Shown in pieces: positions 30,429 to 39,579 of a stretch of 64,000 nucleotides of DNA. Each line of letters opens with the position of its first letter. Within the stretch, counting starts at the first letter, position 1. The position numbers and the translations under genes are program-made. The notes below the pieces were generated by a model, which saw only the letters and a program-made list of their open reading frames with translations, had not been told where the DNA came from and ran no database searches. This stretch comes from an uncultured bacterium (lineage in GTDB: Bacteria > Cyanobacteriota > Vampirovibrionia > Gastranaerophilales > Gastranaerophilaceae), in contig CAREDV010000003.1 of assembly GCA_948964545.1 (NCBI GenBank), positions 123,377 through 187,376 of the forward strand, written 5' to 3'.

Positions 30429-33404
30429 GTGAAAAAGTTTTTTACAATTTTTATAGCAATAATGCTTTGTCAACCCTGCTTTGCAGCTAAAAATAACGAA
30501 ACAATAATTTCTTATATCAATTTAAACAATACAGGTTTTTATGATATTGAAATTATGCTTACAAAAGAGGATAAAATTCTTCTTCCTTTTAAACAAATGG
30601 CTGAAATTTTTGAAGTTAATGTTAAAACAAATCATGCAACAAAGGAAATTGATTTTGAAACATCAGACGGCAAAAAAGGCCGTGTCGGCTTACATTATAT
30701 TCATTTTGAGGGTAAAAATATTTCATCAAAAAAAAATTTATACATTAAAAATGGTCTAATGGAAGATATTAAAGACGAAATATATTGTGATGAAAAAGAT
30801 TTGAGCATGATTTTTGAATCCGAAATTCAAACTGATAAAAACGATTTATCCATAATTGCAAATACAACAAGAAATCTTGAACTGTTGAAGGCATCTGTTC
30901 AAGAGGCTGATACTTCATTGCCAAAGATAAGAGCTTACTCAAATGTTCTTAAACCAGATAAAGAAAAAATTTTTCAATTTGACTCAGTAGCATTAAATAA
31001 TAACACTATGAGCGATACAATTTCGCAGTATTTTATAAATGGAACACAAAAAAATGTTTTTTTTAACAACAATTCACAAGTTATTCTTAAAGGTAGAGCC
31101 TATGGCGGAGATTTAAATCTTGATTTAAATACTTATAATTATAAAGGTGAACTTTTTTCATTCGGCGGTTTAGGGTTTAAGTATTACAAAAATTATAAAG
31201 GTTATGACTATGAACTAGGACGTATACGTGGAATTAGAGAGGATAATTACACAATCGGGAATCAAATGCTCGGTGCACAAATAAGCAACTATGAATTTAA
31301 ACCCAAACAATATCGTGAGCTTAACGGGTATGTTGCAAAAGACAGTCTTGTAAAAGTGTATATAAACGGGGAAGAAAATTCTACATTAAGCACTTATGAC
31401 GGATATTATTCACTTGCCAATCTTTATCTTAACGAAAATCCAAAATCTATAAAACTTGAAGAATTAAAGGCTGACGGTACAACAGAAATAATTTATGAAA
31501 AAACTTATCCGAAATACCTGAATATGCCCTCTGAAAAACAAAAAAAGTATTCAGTATTTGGCGGAGTAACTGGTTATAACAACAAGCTTTTTAATACAAA
31601 CGGCTATATTTATGAAATGAACACAAAAAAGTTCCTGCTTGCAGGTGAATATGAATACGGGATTAAGGAGAATTTAAAATTTAATTCAAAATTGAGTGTT
31701 GATAAAATATACTCGCAGCCCAAAAATGCAATTTGGCAAAATATTTATTCAACTGATGCGCTTTTAACCTCTGGGACTTGGAAAAATCCTAACAATCTTG
31801 AAGGAATTACAAGTTTAAATGTTTTAGAACACATTAAAAACGACAATTTGAAATCAAAACTTATAATTGGCGCTAGCGGTGCACGTGATATAAGTCTTAA
31901 TAACGAATATCAGGGCGGTTATACACTTTCTGGCGAAACAGTTTATACAAAAGATAATTACACACTGAAAGCAGGACTTTTTAACACATCTTCTGATTTC
32001 TATCTCGCTGGCGGGGATGGAAGTTATTATAACGATAGAACTGGCGGTTTTTTAAACGCATCAATATCAGGCAAAAACAGTGGAATTGAAGGAACTTACA
32101 AAAAATATTTTTCAAATACAGCAAAGCGGTTTGAAGGAGGTTTAATAGATTTTGATGAATACAGTCTTGGTCTTCACAAAACCTTTGAAAAAATCTGCGA
32201 TGTAAGATTTAATATAACAGGCAGAGAGGGAAGTAATTCAATTGCTGAAAACAAGAGTTATTATTATGATTTGAATTTTTCAAAAAGGATTAACGGAAAT
32301 TTAAATTTTCAAGCAGGAAAAACAGAAAGCAATTATCAAACAACTTACGAAGAAAACTCTCAAGGATATACCGGGTTTAAATCTTTATATTCAACAATTT
32401 ACCTCAAAGGTGATTACAAATTGCCTAAAAATATCGGAACAATTTCTGCAGGACACGATATAATTAAATACGATTATTCAAATCAGGAAAACCAATATAG
32501 CATGATGAAAATCGGCTACACCTTCCCTGAAATTAAACGTGTCACTTTAAGTGTGGGAACGGGTTACAAATATACGGGTTCGGATAAAGGCTTTGATTTC
32601 TCGGCAAACCTTGCATACAGAACAAAATCAGGTCGAACAATTAATCTTAACTACCAATATAATAGAATGGGCGGTTATATAATAAATAACATGTATCTTC
32701 CAATGAGTAATAGGCATTCAATAAATATAGTATTGAATGACGCTTTTGCAGTTCTTCCCTCTGGTTTAAAATCCGTCGGTTATACTGATGATAATCGAGG
32801 TTATGTATCAGCAGTTGCATATATAGATAAAAACAAAAACGGAAAATTTGATAAAGGCGACATACCTGTAAAAGATGTTCCAATAAAGTTTAGTTGGGTT
32901 AATGATACTGTTTACACAAATCGCAGAGGAAAAGCTTACCCCATAGGAACAGATGCTGGAATTTATAATGCAAAAATTAATATTGATAAACTTCCAGCAA
33001 CGCTTTTGGTAGATAAAAATTTCATAAACGAAAAACTTGTAAGAATTGATGCAAAAAAAAATACAAAAATTGAATTTCCTGTAAAAAGCTGTGTTGGAAA
33101 TATCACAGGCAAATTAAAGATTATCGACGATTTTGGCAGAGCAATAAATATAAATGATTTTATAGTTGTATTAAACGACGAAAATGGAGAAGAAACTGCT
33201 TATAGTACAGTTGACAGCACTGGAAAGTTTAATTTTTCAGGTGTTGAACCAGGAAAATATATTGTTAAATTGGATGATTATTTTATTAACGCAAATGCAC
33301 TTGAATATTATAAAGATAAAAGCGTGTTAACTGTTGATATCCCTTACACTTACAAAAAGTTTATTGATATAAATAATTTAGATTTGAAATATAAAATAAA
33401 TTAA
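30429..33404 (+). CDS. Outer-membrane usher protein
   Basis: A 991-residue protein with a GTG start and signal peptide (MKKFFTIFIAIMLCQPCFA). An N-terminal domain (about 20-140) is followed by a long region of barrel-like strands. The conserved usher region at about 275-345 includes LGAQISNYEFKPKQYREL and SLVKVYINGEENSTLSTYDG, matching the signature before the plug domain. Two C-terminal domains follow; one contains DKNKNGKFDKGD, a calcium-loop pattern in a carboxypeptidase-regulatory-like fold. The usher would accept chaperone-subunit complexes and assemble the fibre. It is larger than proteobacterial ushers (800-850). Identification rests on motif and operon. Confidence 0.85.
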   Translation: MKKFFTIFIAIMLCQPCFAAKNNETIISYINLNNTGFYDIEIMLTKEDKILLPFKQMAEIFEVNVKTNHATKEIDFETSDGKKGRVGLHYIHFEGKNISSKKNLYIKNGLMEDIKDEIYCDEKDLSMIFESEIQTDKNDLSIIANTTRNLELLKASVQEADTSLPKIRAYSNVLKPDKEKIFQFDSVALNNNTMSDTISQYFINGTQKNVFFNNNSQVILKGRAYGGDLNLDLNTYNYKGELFSFGGLGFKYYKNYKGYDYELGRIRGIREDNYTIGNQMLGAQISNYEFKPKQYRELNGYVAKDSLVKVYINGEENSTLSTYDGYYSLANLYLNENPKSIKLEELKADGTTEIIYEKTYPKYLNMPSEKQKKYSVFGGVTGYNNKLFNTNGYIYEMNTKKFLLAGEYEYGIKENLKFNSKLSVDKIYSQPKNAIWQNIYSTDALLTSGTWKNPNNLEGITSLNVLEHIKNDNLKSKLIIGASGARDISLNNEYQGGYTLSGETVYTKDNYTLKAGLFNTSSDFYLAGGDGSYYNDRTGGFLNASISGKNSGIEGTYKKYFSNTAKRFEGGLIDFDEYSLGLHKTFEKICDVRFNITGREGSNSIAENKSYYYDLNFSKRINGNLNFQAGKTESNYQTTYEENSQGYTGFKSLYSTIYLKGDYKLPKNIGTISAGHDIIKYDYSNQENQYSMMKIGYTFPEIKRVTLSVGTGYKYTGSDKGFDFSANLAYRTKSGRTINLNYQYNRMGGYIINNMYLPMSNRHSINIVLNDAFAVLPSGLKSVGYTDDNRGYVSAVAYIDKNKNGKFDKGDIPVKDVPIKFSWVNDTVYTNRRGKAYPIGTDAGIYNAKINIDKLPATLLVDKNFINEKLVRIDAKKNTKIEFPVKSCVGNITGKLKIIDDFGRAININDFIVVLNDENGEETAYSTVDSTGKFNFSGVEPGKYIVKLDDYFINANALEYYKDKSVLTVDIPYTYKKFIDINNLDLKYKIN

Positions 33405-33447
33405 CTGTATTGATTTTACCTCAGTTTTTTATGCGAATTATAAAAAA

Positions 33448-33532
33448 CGGAGAGGGTGGGATTTGAACCCACGGTACATTGCTGTACACAGACTTTCGAG
33501 ATCCGCACCTTAAGCCGCTCGGACACCTCTCC
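33448..33532 (-). tRNA. tRNA-Ser, anticodon CGA
   Basis: An 85-nt cloverleaf on the minus strand. The acceptor GGAGAGG pairs with CCTCTCC, discriminator G. The anticodon loop is CTCGAAA (anticodon CGA) on stem CGGAT/GTCTG with two wobbles. A long variable arm (GTAC...GTAC) marks it as class II, and the T stem is GTGGG/CCCAC with GTTCAAATC. CCA is not encoded; TTTTTT follows at once as a terminator. It lies 2 bases from the proA stop and reads the same way, so it may be processed from the proBA transcript. Confidence 0.95.
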
Positions 33533-33534
33533 AA

Positions 33535-34773
33535 TTATTTATCATTGTGATGGAAACTTCTTGTCCCGTCAACATAATCTTTTACGATATTTCCGTTTCC
33601 AATAAGTTTATATTTATAAATTGTTAAACCTTCCAAACCGACAGGACCTCTGGCATGAGTTTTATTTGTCGAAATTCCGACCTCTGCGCCGAAACCGTAA
33701 CGGAAACCGTCAGCAAATCTTGTTGATGCATTAAAATATACACCTGCAGAATCAACTTTGTTCATAAATTTTTCTGCATTTTCAACATTTTTTGTAATTA
33801 TACTGTCGGTATGACCAGAACCGTAAGCATTTATATGTTCTATTGCTTCATCTACATTTTTGACAGTTTTATAAGCAAGAATTTTGTCGCCATACTCATG
33901 TGCCCAGCTTTCGGGGTCTTTAACAAGTTTAATTTCTGATAATTCCAATGCAGCTAAAAGATCATTTTTATGCGCAAAATTCTCATGGATTAAAAGAGTT
34001 TCTACAGCGTTACAAGCGCTTGGATATTGGGTTTTGGCATCTGTTACAACTTTTATTGTCATATCTATATCGGCTGTTTCATCGACAAAGATATGACAAA
34101 TTCCGTCAGCATGACCGAGAACTGGAATTTTTGTATTTTCTTTTATAAATTTTACAAGTTTATTTCCGCCTCGCGGGATTATCAAATTAATATATTTGTC
34201 GCATTTAAGCATTTCGGCAACATCGTCGCGTGTAAAAACCTGTTGTATAACATTTTCGGGAAATCCGTTAACTTTTTCAAGTGCGGAATTAATTACTGCC
34301 ATAATTTTTTTATTGGTGTTAATACTTTCTTTTCCGCCTTTTAGGATTACTGCGTTAGCTGATTTTATTGCAAGTGATGAGATTTGAGCAATAACATCGG
34401 GGCGCGCTTCAAAGATTATTCCTAAAACTCCTATGGGACATGAAACTTTATATAAGGTTAAATCGCTGTCCAATTCGCGTACAAGTAGTTTTTTATTAAC
34501 AGGGTCGTCAAGTTTTGCAATATCACGAATTCCTTGAATCATATCGCGCATTTTGTTTTCATCAAGTTTAAGCCTGTTAAAAGTTGATTTGGAAAGTTCA
34601 CCTGTTTCAACGAGTTTTTCTGCATCTTTCAAATCTTGTTTGTTTGCATCAAAAATTTCCTGTGCAGAGTTTTCAATTTCTTCTGCGATTTTTAAAAGCG
34701 CCTGATTTTTAATCTCTGTTGATAAATCTGCAATTTTTAATGAAGCTTCTTTAGCAATTTTAGCGATTTCCAT
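33535..34773 (-). CDS. proA: Gamma-glutamyl phosphate reductase
   Basis: A 412-residue NADPH-dependent enzyme, second step of proline synthesis. It has the aldehyde-dehydrogenase-like motifs: CPIGVLGIIFEARPDVIAQI, KGGKESINTN and the catalytic Cys in TQYPSACNAVETLLIH. The C-terminal VGLEGLTIYKYKL is family-typical. It lies 9 bases after proB. Confidence 0.97.
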   Translation of the reverse strand: MEIAKIAKEASLKIADLSTEIKNQALLKIAEEIENSAQEIFDANKQDLKDAEKLVETGELSKSTFNRLKLDENKMRDMIQGIRDIAKLDDPVNKKLLVRELDSDLTLYKVSCPIGVLGIIFEARPDVIAQISSLAIKSANAVILKGGKESINTNKKIMAVINSALEKVNGFPENVIQQVFTRDDVAEMLKCDKYINLIIPRGGNKLVKFIKENTKIPVLGHADGICHIFVDETADIDMTIKVVTDAKTQYPSACNAVETLLIHENFAHKNDLLAALELSEIKLVKDPESWAHEYGDKILAYKTVKNVDEAIEHINAYGSGHTDSIITKNVENAEKFMNKVDSAGVYFNASTRFADGFRYGFGAEVGISTNKTHARGPVGLEGLTIYKYKLIGNGNIVKDYVDGTRSFHHNDK

Positions 34774-34782
34774 ATTTACTCC

Positions 34783-35922
34783 TTAAAGTAATGTGATGTT
34801 GTCACGGGTAATTATTGCGTCGTAGTTTTTAAATCCGAGAATTTCCATAATATTATCGGAATGACATCCGATAACTTTCTTACATGAATCAGAACTGTAA
34901 TTTACTATACCTCGGGCGATTTCATTGTGTTGTTCATCTAAAATAGAAATAACATCACCTTTTTTAAACTCATTTATAACTTCGCAAATACCTATTGGTA
35001 ACAGGCTTTTTTGTGCAAGCAGCGCCTTTTTTGCTCCGTCATTGACTACAATTTTGCCGATAATATTTGTAGCATACCCAATCCAGCGTTTTTTATCAGA
35101 TAATCCTTCATTTTGTGGTAAGAACATTGTGCCGAGTTCTTCTCCGTCAAAGATTTTTTTAATTATATAAGGAATTTTGCCGTTAGCGATTAAAACTTTT
35201 CCGCCGAAGCGTGTAACCATTCTTGCAGCTTCAAGTTTAGTCCTCATTCCGCCGCGTCCGCCTGCTGATGCATCTGTTCCGAGTGAAAGGATTTCATCGG
35301 TTACTTCGTCAACTTTTCTTATGATATTTGCGTTTGGATTAATTTTCGGGTTTTCATCATAAAGCCCTTCAATATCAGAAAGAATTACCAATAAATCCGC
35401 ATCAAGTTCTGAGGCAACGAGTGCTGAAAGTTTGTCGTTGTCGGAAAAACACACCTGCATGTGTTCATACTGCGGGTCAACCTCAACAGTTGATACTGTA
35501 TCATTTTGGTTGATAATGGGTACAACGCCGAGTTCGAGAAGTTTATTCAATGTTGTTCTGAGGCTGAGGTAGCGTTTTCTTAATGAAAAATCGTCTTCTG
35601 TCAAAAGGATTTGAGAAGATACAAGTCCGTATGTGTCAAATCCGCTTTCGTATATTGACATTAATTTGCCCTGACCTATTGCAGCACAGGCTTGTTTTAG
35701 GGCAACCCCCTCTGTACTTTCAAGTCCGAGGCGTTTTTTGCCTAAGCCGACTGCACCTGAGGTTACTACAATAACTTCTTTTCCCTGACGTGCAAGACGT
35801 GACAAATCTTCAATAAACGAGAAAATTCGCGGGAGTGATACATAACCGTCATCACCTCTCAAAATATTTGTTCCAAACTTAAAAACTATGCGTTTTGCCT
35901 TAATAAATTCATGTCTGTCCAT
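34783..35922 (-). CDS. proB: Glutamate 5-kinase with PUA domain
   Basis: A 379-residue enzyme phosphorylating glutamate, first step of proline synthesis. The amino-acid kinase domain (1-255) contains RIVFKFGTNILRGDDGYVSL, VIVVTSGAVGLGKKRLGLE and INQNDTVSTVEV, with ASAGGRGGMRTKLEAARM later. A PUA domain (about 280-375) follows. Feedback control by proline is expected for the family. Confidence 0.97.
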   Translation of the reverse strand: MDRHEFIKAKRIVFKFGTNILRGDDGYVSLPRIFSFIEDLSRLARQGKEVIVVTSGAVGLGKKRLGLESTEGVALKQACAAIGQGKLMSIYESGFDTYGLVSSQILLTEDDFSLRKRYLSLRTTLNKLLELGVVPIINQNDTVSTVEVDPQYEHMQVCFSDNDKLSALVASELDADLLVILSDIEGLYDENPKINPNANIIRKVDEVTDEILSLGTDASAGGRGGMRTKLEAARMVTRFGGKVLIANGKIPYIIKKIFDGEELGTMFLPQNEGLSDKKRWIGYATNIIGKIVVNDGAKKALLAQKSLLPIGICEVINEFKKGDVISILDEQHNEIARGIVNYSSDSCKKVIGCHSDNIMEILGFKNYDAIITRDNITLL

Positions 35923-35995
35923 AGCTCAATTATATAATAAAAACTTGAAAAAGTTAAAAAAATATGATAAATTAAAGTTAAAGGAGATGGAAGTT

Positions 35996-36871
35996 ATGAA
36001 AATAAGGCATAGTCGGAATATCGGGGGGGGGGCATATTTAAGCCAATCTTCGTTTTTTAAAAGTTTGTTTAAAACCAGTGAGACAGGTAAAGCGTTTCGC
36101 TTTGGATTTACTCTTGCAGAAGTTTTAATTACTCTTGGAGTTATTGGTGTAGTTGCAGCGATGACTATTCCTGCATTGGTTTCTGAACATAGAGATAAAG
36201 TTAGAATAACTAAACTTAAAAAGGCTTATAGTACGCTTTCAAATGCATATATAACAGCAGTTAACCAATTGGGTGAAGTTGATGATTGGAATTTGCCCGA
36301 GTATAGTTATACCAGTCAAGAGTATGCTTCTGCAATAGGTAAAAATCTTGTTACTGTAATTAAGACCGATAAAATTTGCGATAAGAAAGATTTATTTTTA
36401 ACCTGTTTTACAGGTGGACGTGAGACTGTTAATTCCAATAGAGGCACTTTTCTTGATGGTACTGGCGGAAGCGGCAGTGCATATTATGCATTTATGGCAG
36501 GAGGGCTTGTGTATGGTATAAGTCCGCTTTTTGAGGATGCAACAAGTAACCCTTTACAAAAGAGAAAAATTTATGCAAGTATTAGTGTATATTTAGAACC
36601 ATATATTCCTGCAGGTTCTAAAAATGTATATGGAAAAAATATATTTTCTTTTTTGTTGACAAGCAAAGGAATTATACCTGGTGGTATCGGGAATTATTCT
36701 GATAATCTTACAAATAATACTTTTCCATTTGATATTTATTGTGTTGATGCCAGCGGAAAGTTAAAACGCGGCATGGGCTGTACTGCCTGGGTGCTTCAAA
36801 ATCAGAATTTTGACTATTTAAAGTGTCCAGAAAAACTCGGCTGGGATAAAGCATCGAGTTGCAAGGATTAG
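35996..36871 (+). CDS. Prepilin-type protein with G10 tract in its leader
   Basis: A 291-residue type IV pilin or pseudopilin-like protein. The class III signal is GFTLAEVLITLGVIGVVAAM, where prepilin peptidase would cut between Gly and Phe. The leader is unusually long (about 43 residues) and encoded by DNA with a run of ten G (36023-36032). The C-terminal domain has a GTFLDGTGGSGSAYYAFMAG region and ends in a Cys-containing loop (CPEKLGWDKASSCKD). AAGGAG precedes the ATG. It resembles the protein at 58531-59340 in domain layout and last residues. Function may be surface appendage or secretion; an ON/OFF switch by slippage is inferred. Confidence 0.85.
   Translation: MKIRHSRNIGGGAYLSQSSFFKSLFKTSETGKAFRFGFTLAEVLITLGVIGVVAAMTIPALVSEHRDKVRITKLKKAYSTLSNAYITAVNQLGEVDDWNLPEYSYTSQEYASAIGKNLVTVIKTDKICDKKDLFLTCFTGGRETVNSNRGTFLDGTGGSGSAYYAFMAGGLVYGISPLFEDATSNPLQKRKIYASISVYLEPYIPAGSKNVYGKNIFSFLLTSKGIIPGGIGNYSDNLTNNTFPFDIYCVDASGKLKRGMGCTAWVLQNQNFDYLKCPEKLGWDKASSCKD
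36023..36032 (+). repeat. Homopolymer tract, ten G, inside a prepilin coding region
   Basis: Ten consecutive G encode I-G-G-G-A in the leader. A change of one or two bases would shift the frame before the pilin signature. Confidence 0.95.
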
Positions 36872-36894
36872 TTTTTAGTAATATACTAAAAATT

Positions 36895-38016
36895 ATGAAA
36901 AACGTCAGGCAGACAAATATTAATATTCACAGAGACAGCTGGGTTGAAATAAATTTAGAAAATGTTTCGCACAATATGCGTGAAATAAGGAAAAATACAC
37001 CTCAGGGGGTGAAACTTCTTGCTGTTGTTAAGGCTGATGCTTATGGACATGGGTCTGTAATGCTCGCGCCGACACTTTTGGCATCGGGCGCGGATATGCT
37101 GGGAGTTGCATCAATTGATGAGGGAGTTGATTTAAGACAGGCTAAAATTAATTGTGAAATTCTTGTCCTTGGCGCAGTTCCAGTTTGGGCTGTTGAAACT
37201 GCAGTAAAATCTGACATTACTATTTCAATATTTTCAAAAGAGCATCTGGAAGCTTGCAGGCAGGCTTATGAAAGAACTGGTGTTAAGCCTAAAGTTCATA
37301 TAAAACTTGATACGGGCATGAACAGAATTGGAATTTCTGTTGATGATGCTGTCGATTTTATAAATCAGGTTAATAATGCTGATTATTTGGAGTTTGGGGG
37401 GATTTTTACGCATCTTGCAAATGCAGAAAATCGAGAAAAAACCCAAATTCAAATTGACAGGTGGAACAAAGTTATTTCGAAGGTTGATACCAAAGGCTTA
37501 ATTTTGCATATTTTAAATACTGCAGGGGCAATGTGTTACGATGTTCCAAATTCCAACATGCGCAGAGCAGGTATTGGAATTTACGGACTTTATCCTGATT
37601 TGCCTGATGAAAATGTGAAAAAACCGAACTTGAAGCCTGTTATGTCTTTGAAAGCCAGAATTGTTAATATTCATGAGGCAAAAGACGGTGAGGGAGTAAG
37701 TTACGGGCATACGTTTAGTGCTCATGGTACAAGGAAAATTGCGACAATTCCGCTTGGGTATGCAGACGGTGTGCCGCGTTCGCTTTCTAACAAGATTTGT
37801 GGAGTTTTGAACGGCAAGGAAGCGCCTCAAATCGGTAATATTACTATGGATCAAATGATGTTTGATATTACGGGAATTGATGCAAAAACTGGTGATATTA
37901 TAACATTATTGGATGAAAACCGTTCAATTGATGAATGGGCAAGGATTTTGGGTACTATTAATTATGAATTGACCTGCCGTTTAAAGGTTAGGTTACCGAG
38001 GGTTTATACAAGATGA
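36895..38016 (+). CDS. alr: Alanine racemase
   Basis: A 373-residue PLP enzyme making D-alanine for peptidoglycan. The PLP Lys is in LLAVVKADAYGHGSVMLAP and the catalytic Tyr in GEGVSYGHTFSAHGTRK. Fold type III barrel and C-terminal beta domain are complete. The ATG at 36895 is chosen; the 12-residue extension overlaps the end of the prepilin gene. No strong Shine-Dalgarno site is visible. The stop overlaps lpd by 4 bases. Confidence 0.95.
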   Translation: MKNVRQTNINIHRDSWVEINLENVSHNMREIRKNTPQGVKLLAVVKADAYGHGSVMLAPTLLASGADMLGVASIDEGVDLRQAKINCEILVLGAVPVWAVETAVKSDITISIFSKEHLEACRQAYERTGVKPKVHIKLDTGMNRIGISVDDAVDFINQVNNADYLEFGGIFTHLANAENREKTQIQIDRWNKVISKVDTKGLILHILNTAGAMCYDVPNSNMRRAGIGIYGLYPDLPDENVKKPNLKPVMSLKARIVNIHEAKDGEGVSYGHTFSAHGTRKIATIPLGYADGVPRSLSNKICGVLNGKEAPQIGNITMDQMMFDITGIDAKTGDIITLLDENRSIDEWARILGTINYELTCRLKVRLPRVYTR

Positions 38017-39230
38017 ATTATGATTTAGGAATAATAGGCGGCGGGCCTGCTGGATATACGGCAGCTTTTCAGGCAAGACAAAAGGGCTTATCTGTAGTTT
38101 TATTTGAAAAGGACAAAGTCGGCGGAGTTTGTTTAAACCGTGGATGCATCCCGACTAAAGCTATTTTACATTCGGCAGAACTTTATGAAGAATTGAAATG
38201 CGTATCAGATTTGGGAATTAATGCCGAAAATATCTCTGTAGATTATGCAAAAGTAATTGAGCGCAAAAATAGTATCGTTGAGAAACTGAGAAAATCACTT
38301 GAACTTTCGCTTAAAAACGCAGGCGTGGCGGTGGTTTATGCTGAAGCTTTAATTGAGAACGGAAAAATTATTGCAAATGGTGAAACTTATGAGTGCGGGC
38401 AGATTATTACTGCAACGGGCTCTATTCCCAGGGATTTTGAGGGGTTAAGGTTTGATCATGAATTTGTTTTAAGTTCTGATGATATTTTAGAAATGACAAC
38501 TTTGCCAAAAAGTGTTGCAATAATCGGCTCGGGTGCAATTGGGATTGAATGGGCTAGGATTTTTTCTGCGTTTGGGGTTGAGGTCAGCATTATTGAACTT
38601 GCAGATCATCTTTTGCCATTGACGGATATTGAGGTTTCAAAACGTGTTGAAAGAATTTTTAAATCCAAAAAGATTAAAATGTATTTGAATAACGGCGTTG
38701 AAAAAATTGAAAACCGCACTGTAACCTTAAAATCAGGAGATGTTTTGACGCCTGAATGTGTTTTGCTTGCGGTTGGAAGATCCCCTCAAAAAGCGGACGG
38801 ATTATGCATCGGTGACTCGTGTGGAAAAATTCAGCTTGCGCATTTTGCGATAAAACAGGCTGTTGCTCAAATCACGGGAATTGAGTTTGACGAAACTTTA
38901 GTGCCCTCTGTAGTTTACGGATGCCCCGAAATTGCATGGGTCGGAAAACGGGAACAGGATTTGGAGGAGGGAACTTATCAAAAATCAAACCTGCTGATTT
39001 CGGCGCTCGGTAAATCTCATTGTGATAATTGTACAGATGGGTTTATAAAAATTCTTTCCAAAGATGGCAAAATTGTTGGTGCGCACATTGTTGCAAAAGA
39101 GGCATCAGCAATGATTCAACAAATAACAATCGCCATGCAAAACAGCATAGCGATTGATGATTTAAAGAAAGTTTGTTTTGCCCATCCGACATATTCGGAA
39201 GGGATATTTGAGAGTTTGTTTAGACTGTAA
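38013..39230 (+). CDS. lpd: Dihydrolipoyl dehydrogenase-like flavoprotein, shortened
   Basis: At 405 residues this is about 55 shorter than usual. It retains the FAD motif GIIGGGPAGYTAA, the redox disulfide GGVCLNRGCIPTKAI, the NAD motif AIIGSGAIGIEWARIFSAFG and the C-terminal catalytic pair CFAHPTYSEGIFES. The normal linker between the NAD and second FAD motifs is compressed: GRSPQKADGLCIGDSCGKI replaces a stretch of about 45 residues. The frame is intact, so this is a real deletion rather than a frameshift. It lies upstream of lipA. It would re-oxidise dihydrolipoyl groups; partner complexes are not in the window. Confidence 0.85.
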   Translation: MNYDLGIIGGGPAGYTAAFQARQKGLSVVLFEKDKVGGVCLNRGCIPTKAILHSAELYEELKCVSDLGINAENISVDYAKVIERKNSIVEKLRKSLELSLKNAGVAVVYAEALIENGKIIANGETYECGQIITATGSIPRDFEGLRFDHEFVLSSDDILEMTTLPKSVAIIGSGAIGIEWARIFSAFGVEVSIIELADHLLPLTDIEVSKRVERIFKSKKIKMYLNNGVEKIENRTVTLKSGDVLTPECVLLAVGRSPQKADGLCIGDSCGKIQLAHFAIKQAVAQITGIEFDETLVPSVVYGCPEIAWVGKREQDLEEGTYQKSNLLISALGKSHCDNCTDGFIKILSKDGKIVGAHIVAKEASAMIQQITIAMQNSIAIDDLKKVCFAHPTYSEGIFESLFRL

Positions 39231-39238
39231 TTTGATGA

Positions 39239-39261
39239 ATCTAAGTGCTGCGCACTTAGAT
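39239..39261. terminator. Hairpin between converging genes
   Basis: ATCTAAGTGC-TGC-GCACTTAGAT style stem of 9-10 bp between lpd and the small secreted protein; no T run on the plus side, so termination is uncertain. Confidence 0.5.
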
Positions 39262-39504
39262 AGTACCTGTCCAAAACGGCGGTCTGCCAAAGTTCCAGTA
39301 TGTGTTTGTTGGATTATAATCTTTGTGACGGCGTTTTTTCCATTTTCTTTTTGTTTCGGTTGTTGTTTGGCTTACTTGCTGTGTGTTGTCTTGTACTGAC
39401 ACTTCAGTTACAGTTTCTTTGTATGAGCCTGGTACTTGATAAAGTTCTGCATATGCACATCCTGCAAAACATAATAAGCATAAAATTGTCATTAATTTTT
39501 TCAT
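39256..39504 (-). CDS. Small secreted or lipoprotein-like protein
   Basis: An 82-residue protein with a signal peptide (MKKLMTILCLLCFAGCAYA); the Cys in FAGC could be a lipobox residue, or cleavage may occur after AYA. The mature part is polar, Thr/Gln-rich, then basic (KRKWKKRRHKDY) and ends in a Trp/Pro-rich tail. I recognise no family. AGGATAAT precedes the ATG. Confidence 0.7.
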   Translation of the reverse strand: MKKLMTILCLLCFAGCAYAELYQVPGSYKETVTEVSVQDNTQQVSQTTTETKRKWKKRRHKDYNPTNTYWNFGRPPFWTGTI

Positions 39505-39579
39505 AGTAATTATCCTTTTTATACATATTATAACGTTTCAAAACATGAAAATCAATATTTTTGCTATATAATTTAAATT

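Noticed and set aside
36023..36032. G10 tract as sequencing error or frameshift
   Set aside because: The frame is intact through the tract, and an equivalent tract occurs in a second prepilin gene, so a biological origin is more likely; read-level data would settle it.
38760..38860. Frameshifted pseudogene of lpd
   Set aside because: The shortened segment is in frame, and all redox and binding motifs on both sides are intact.
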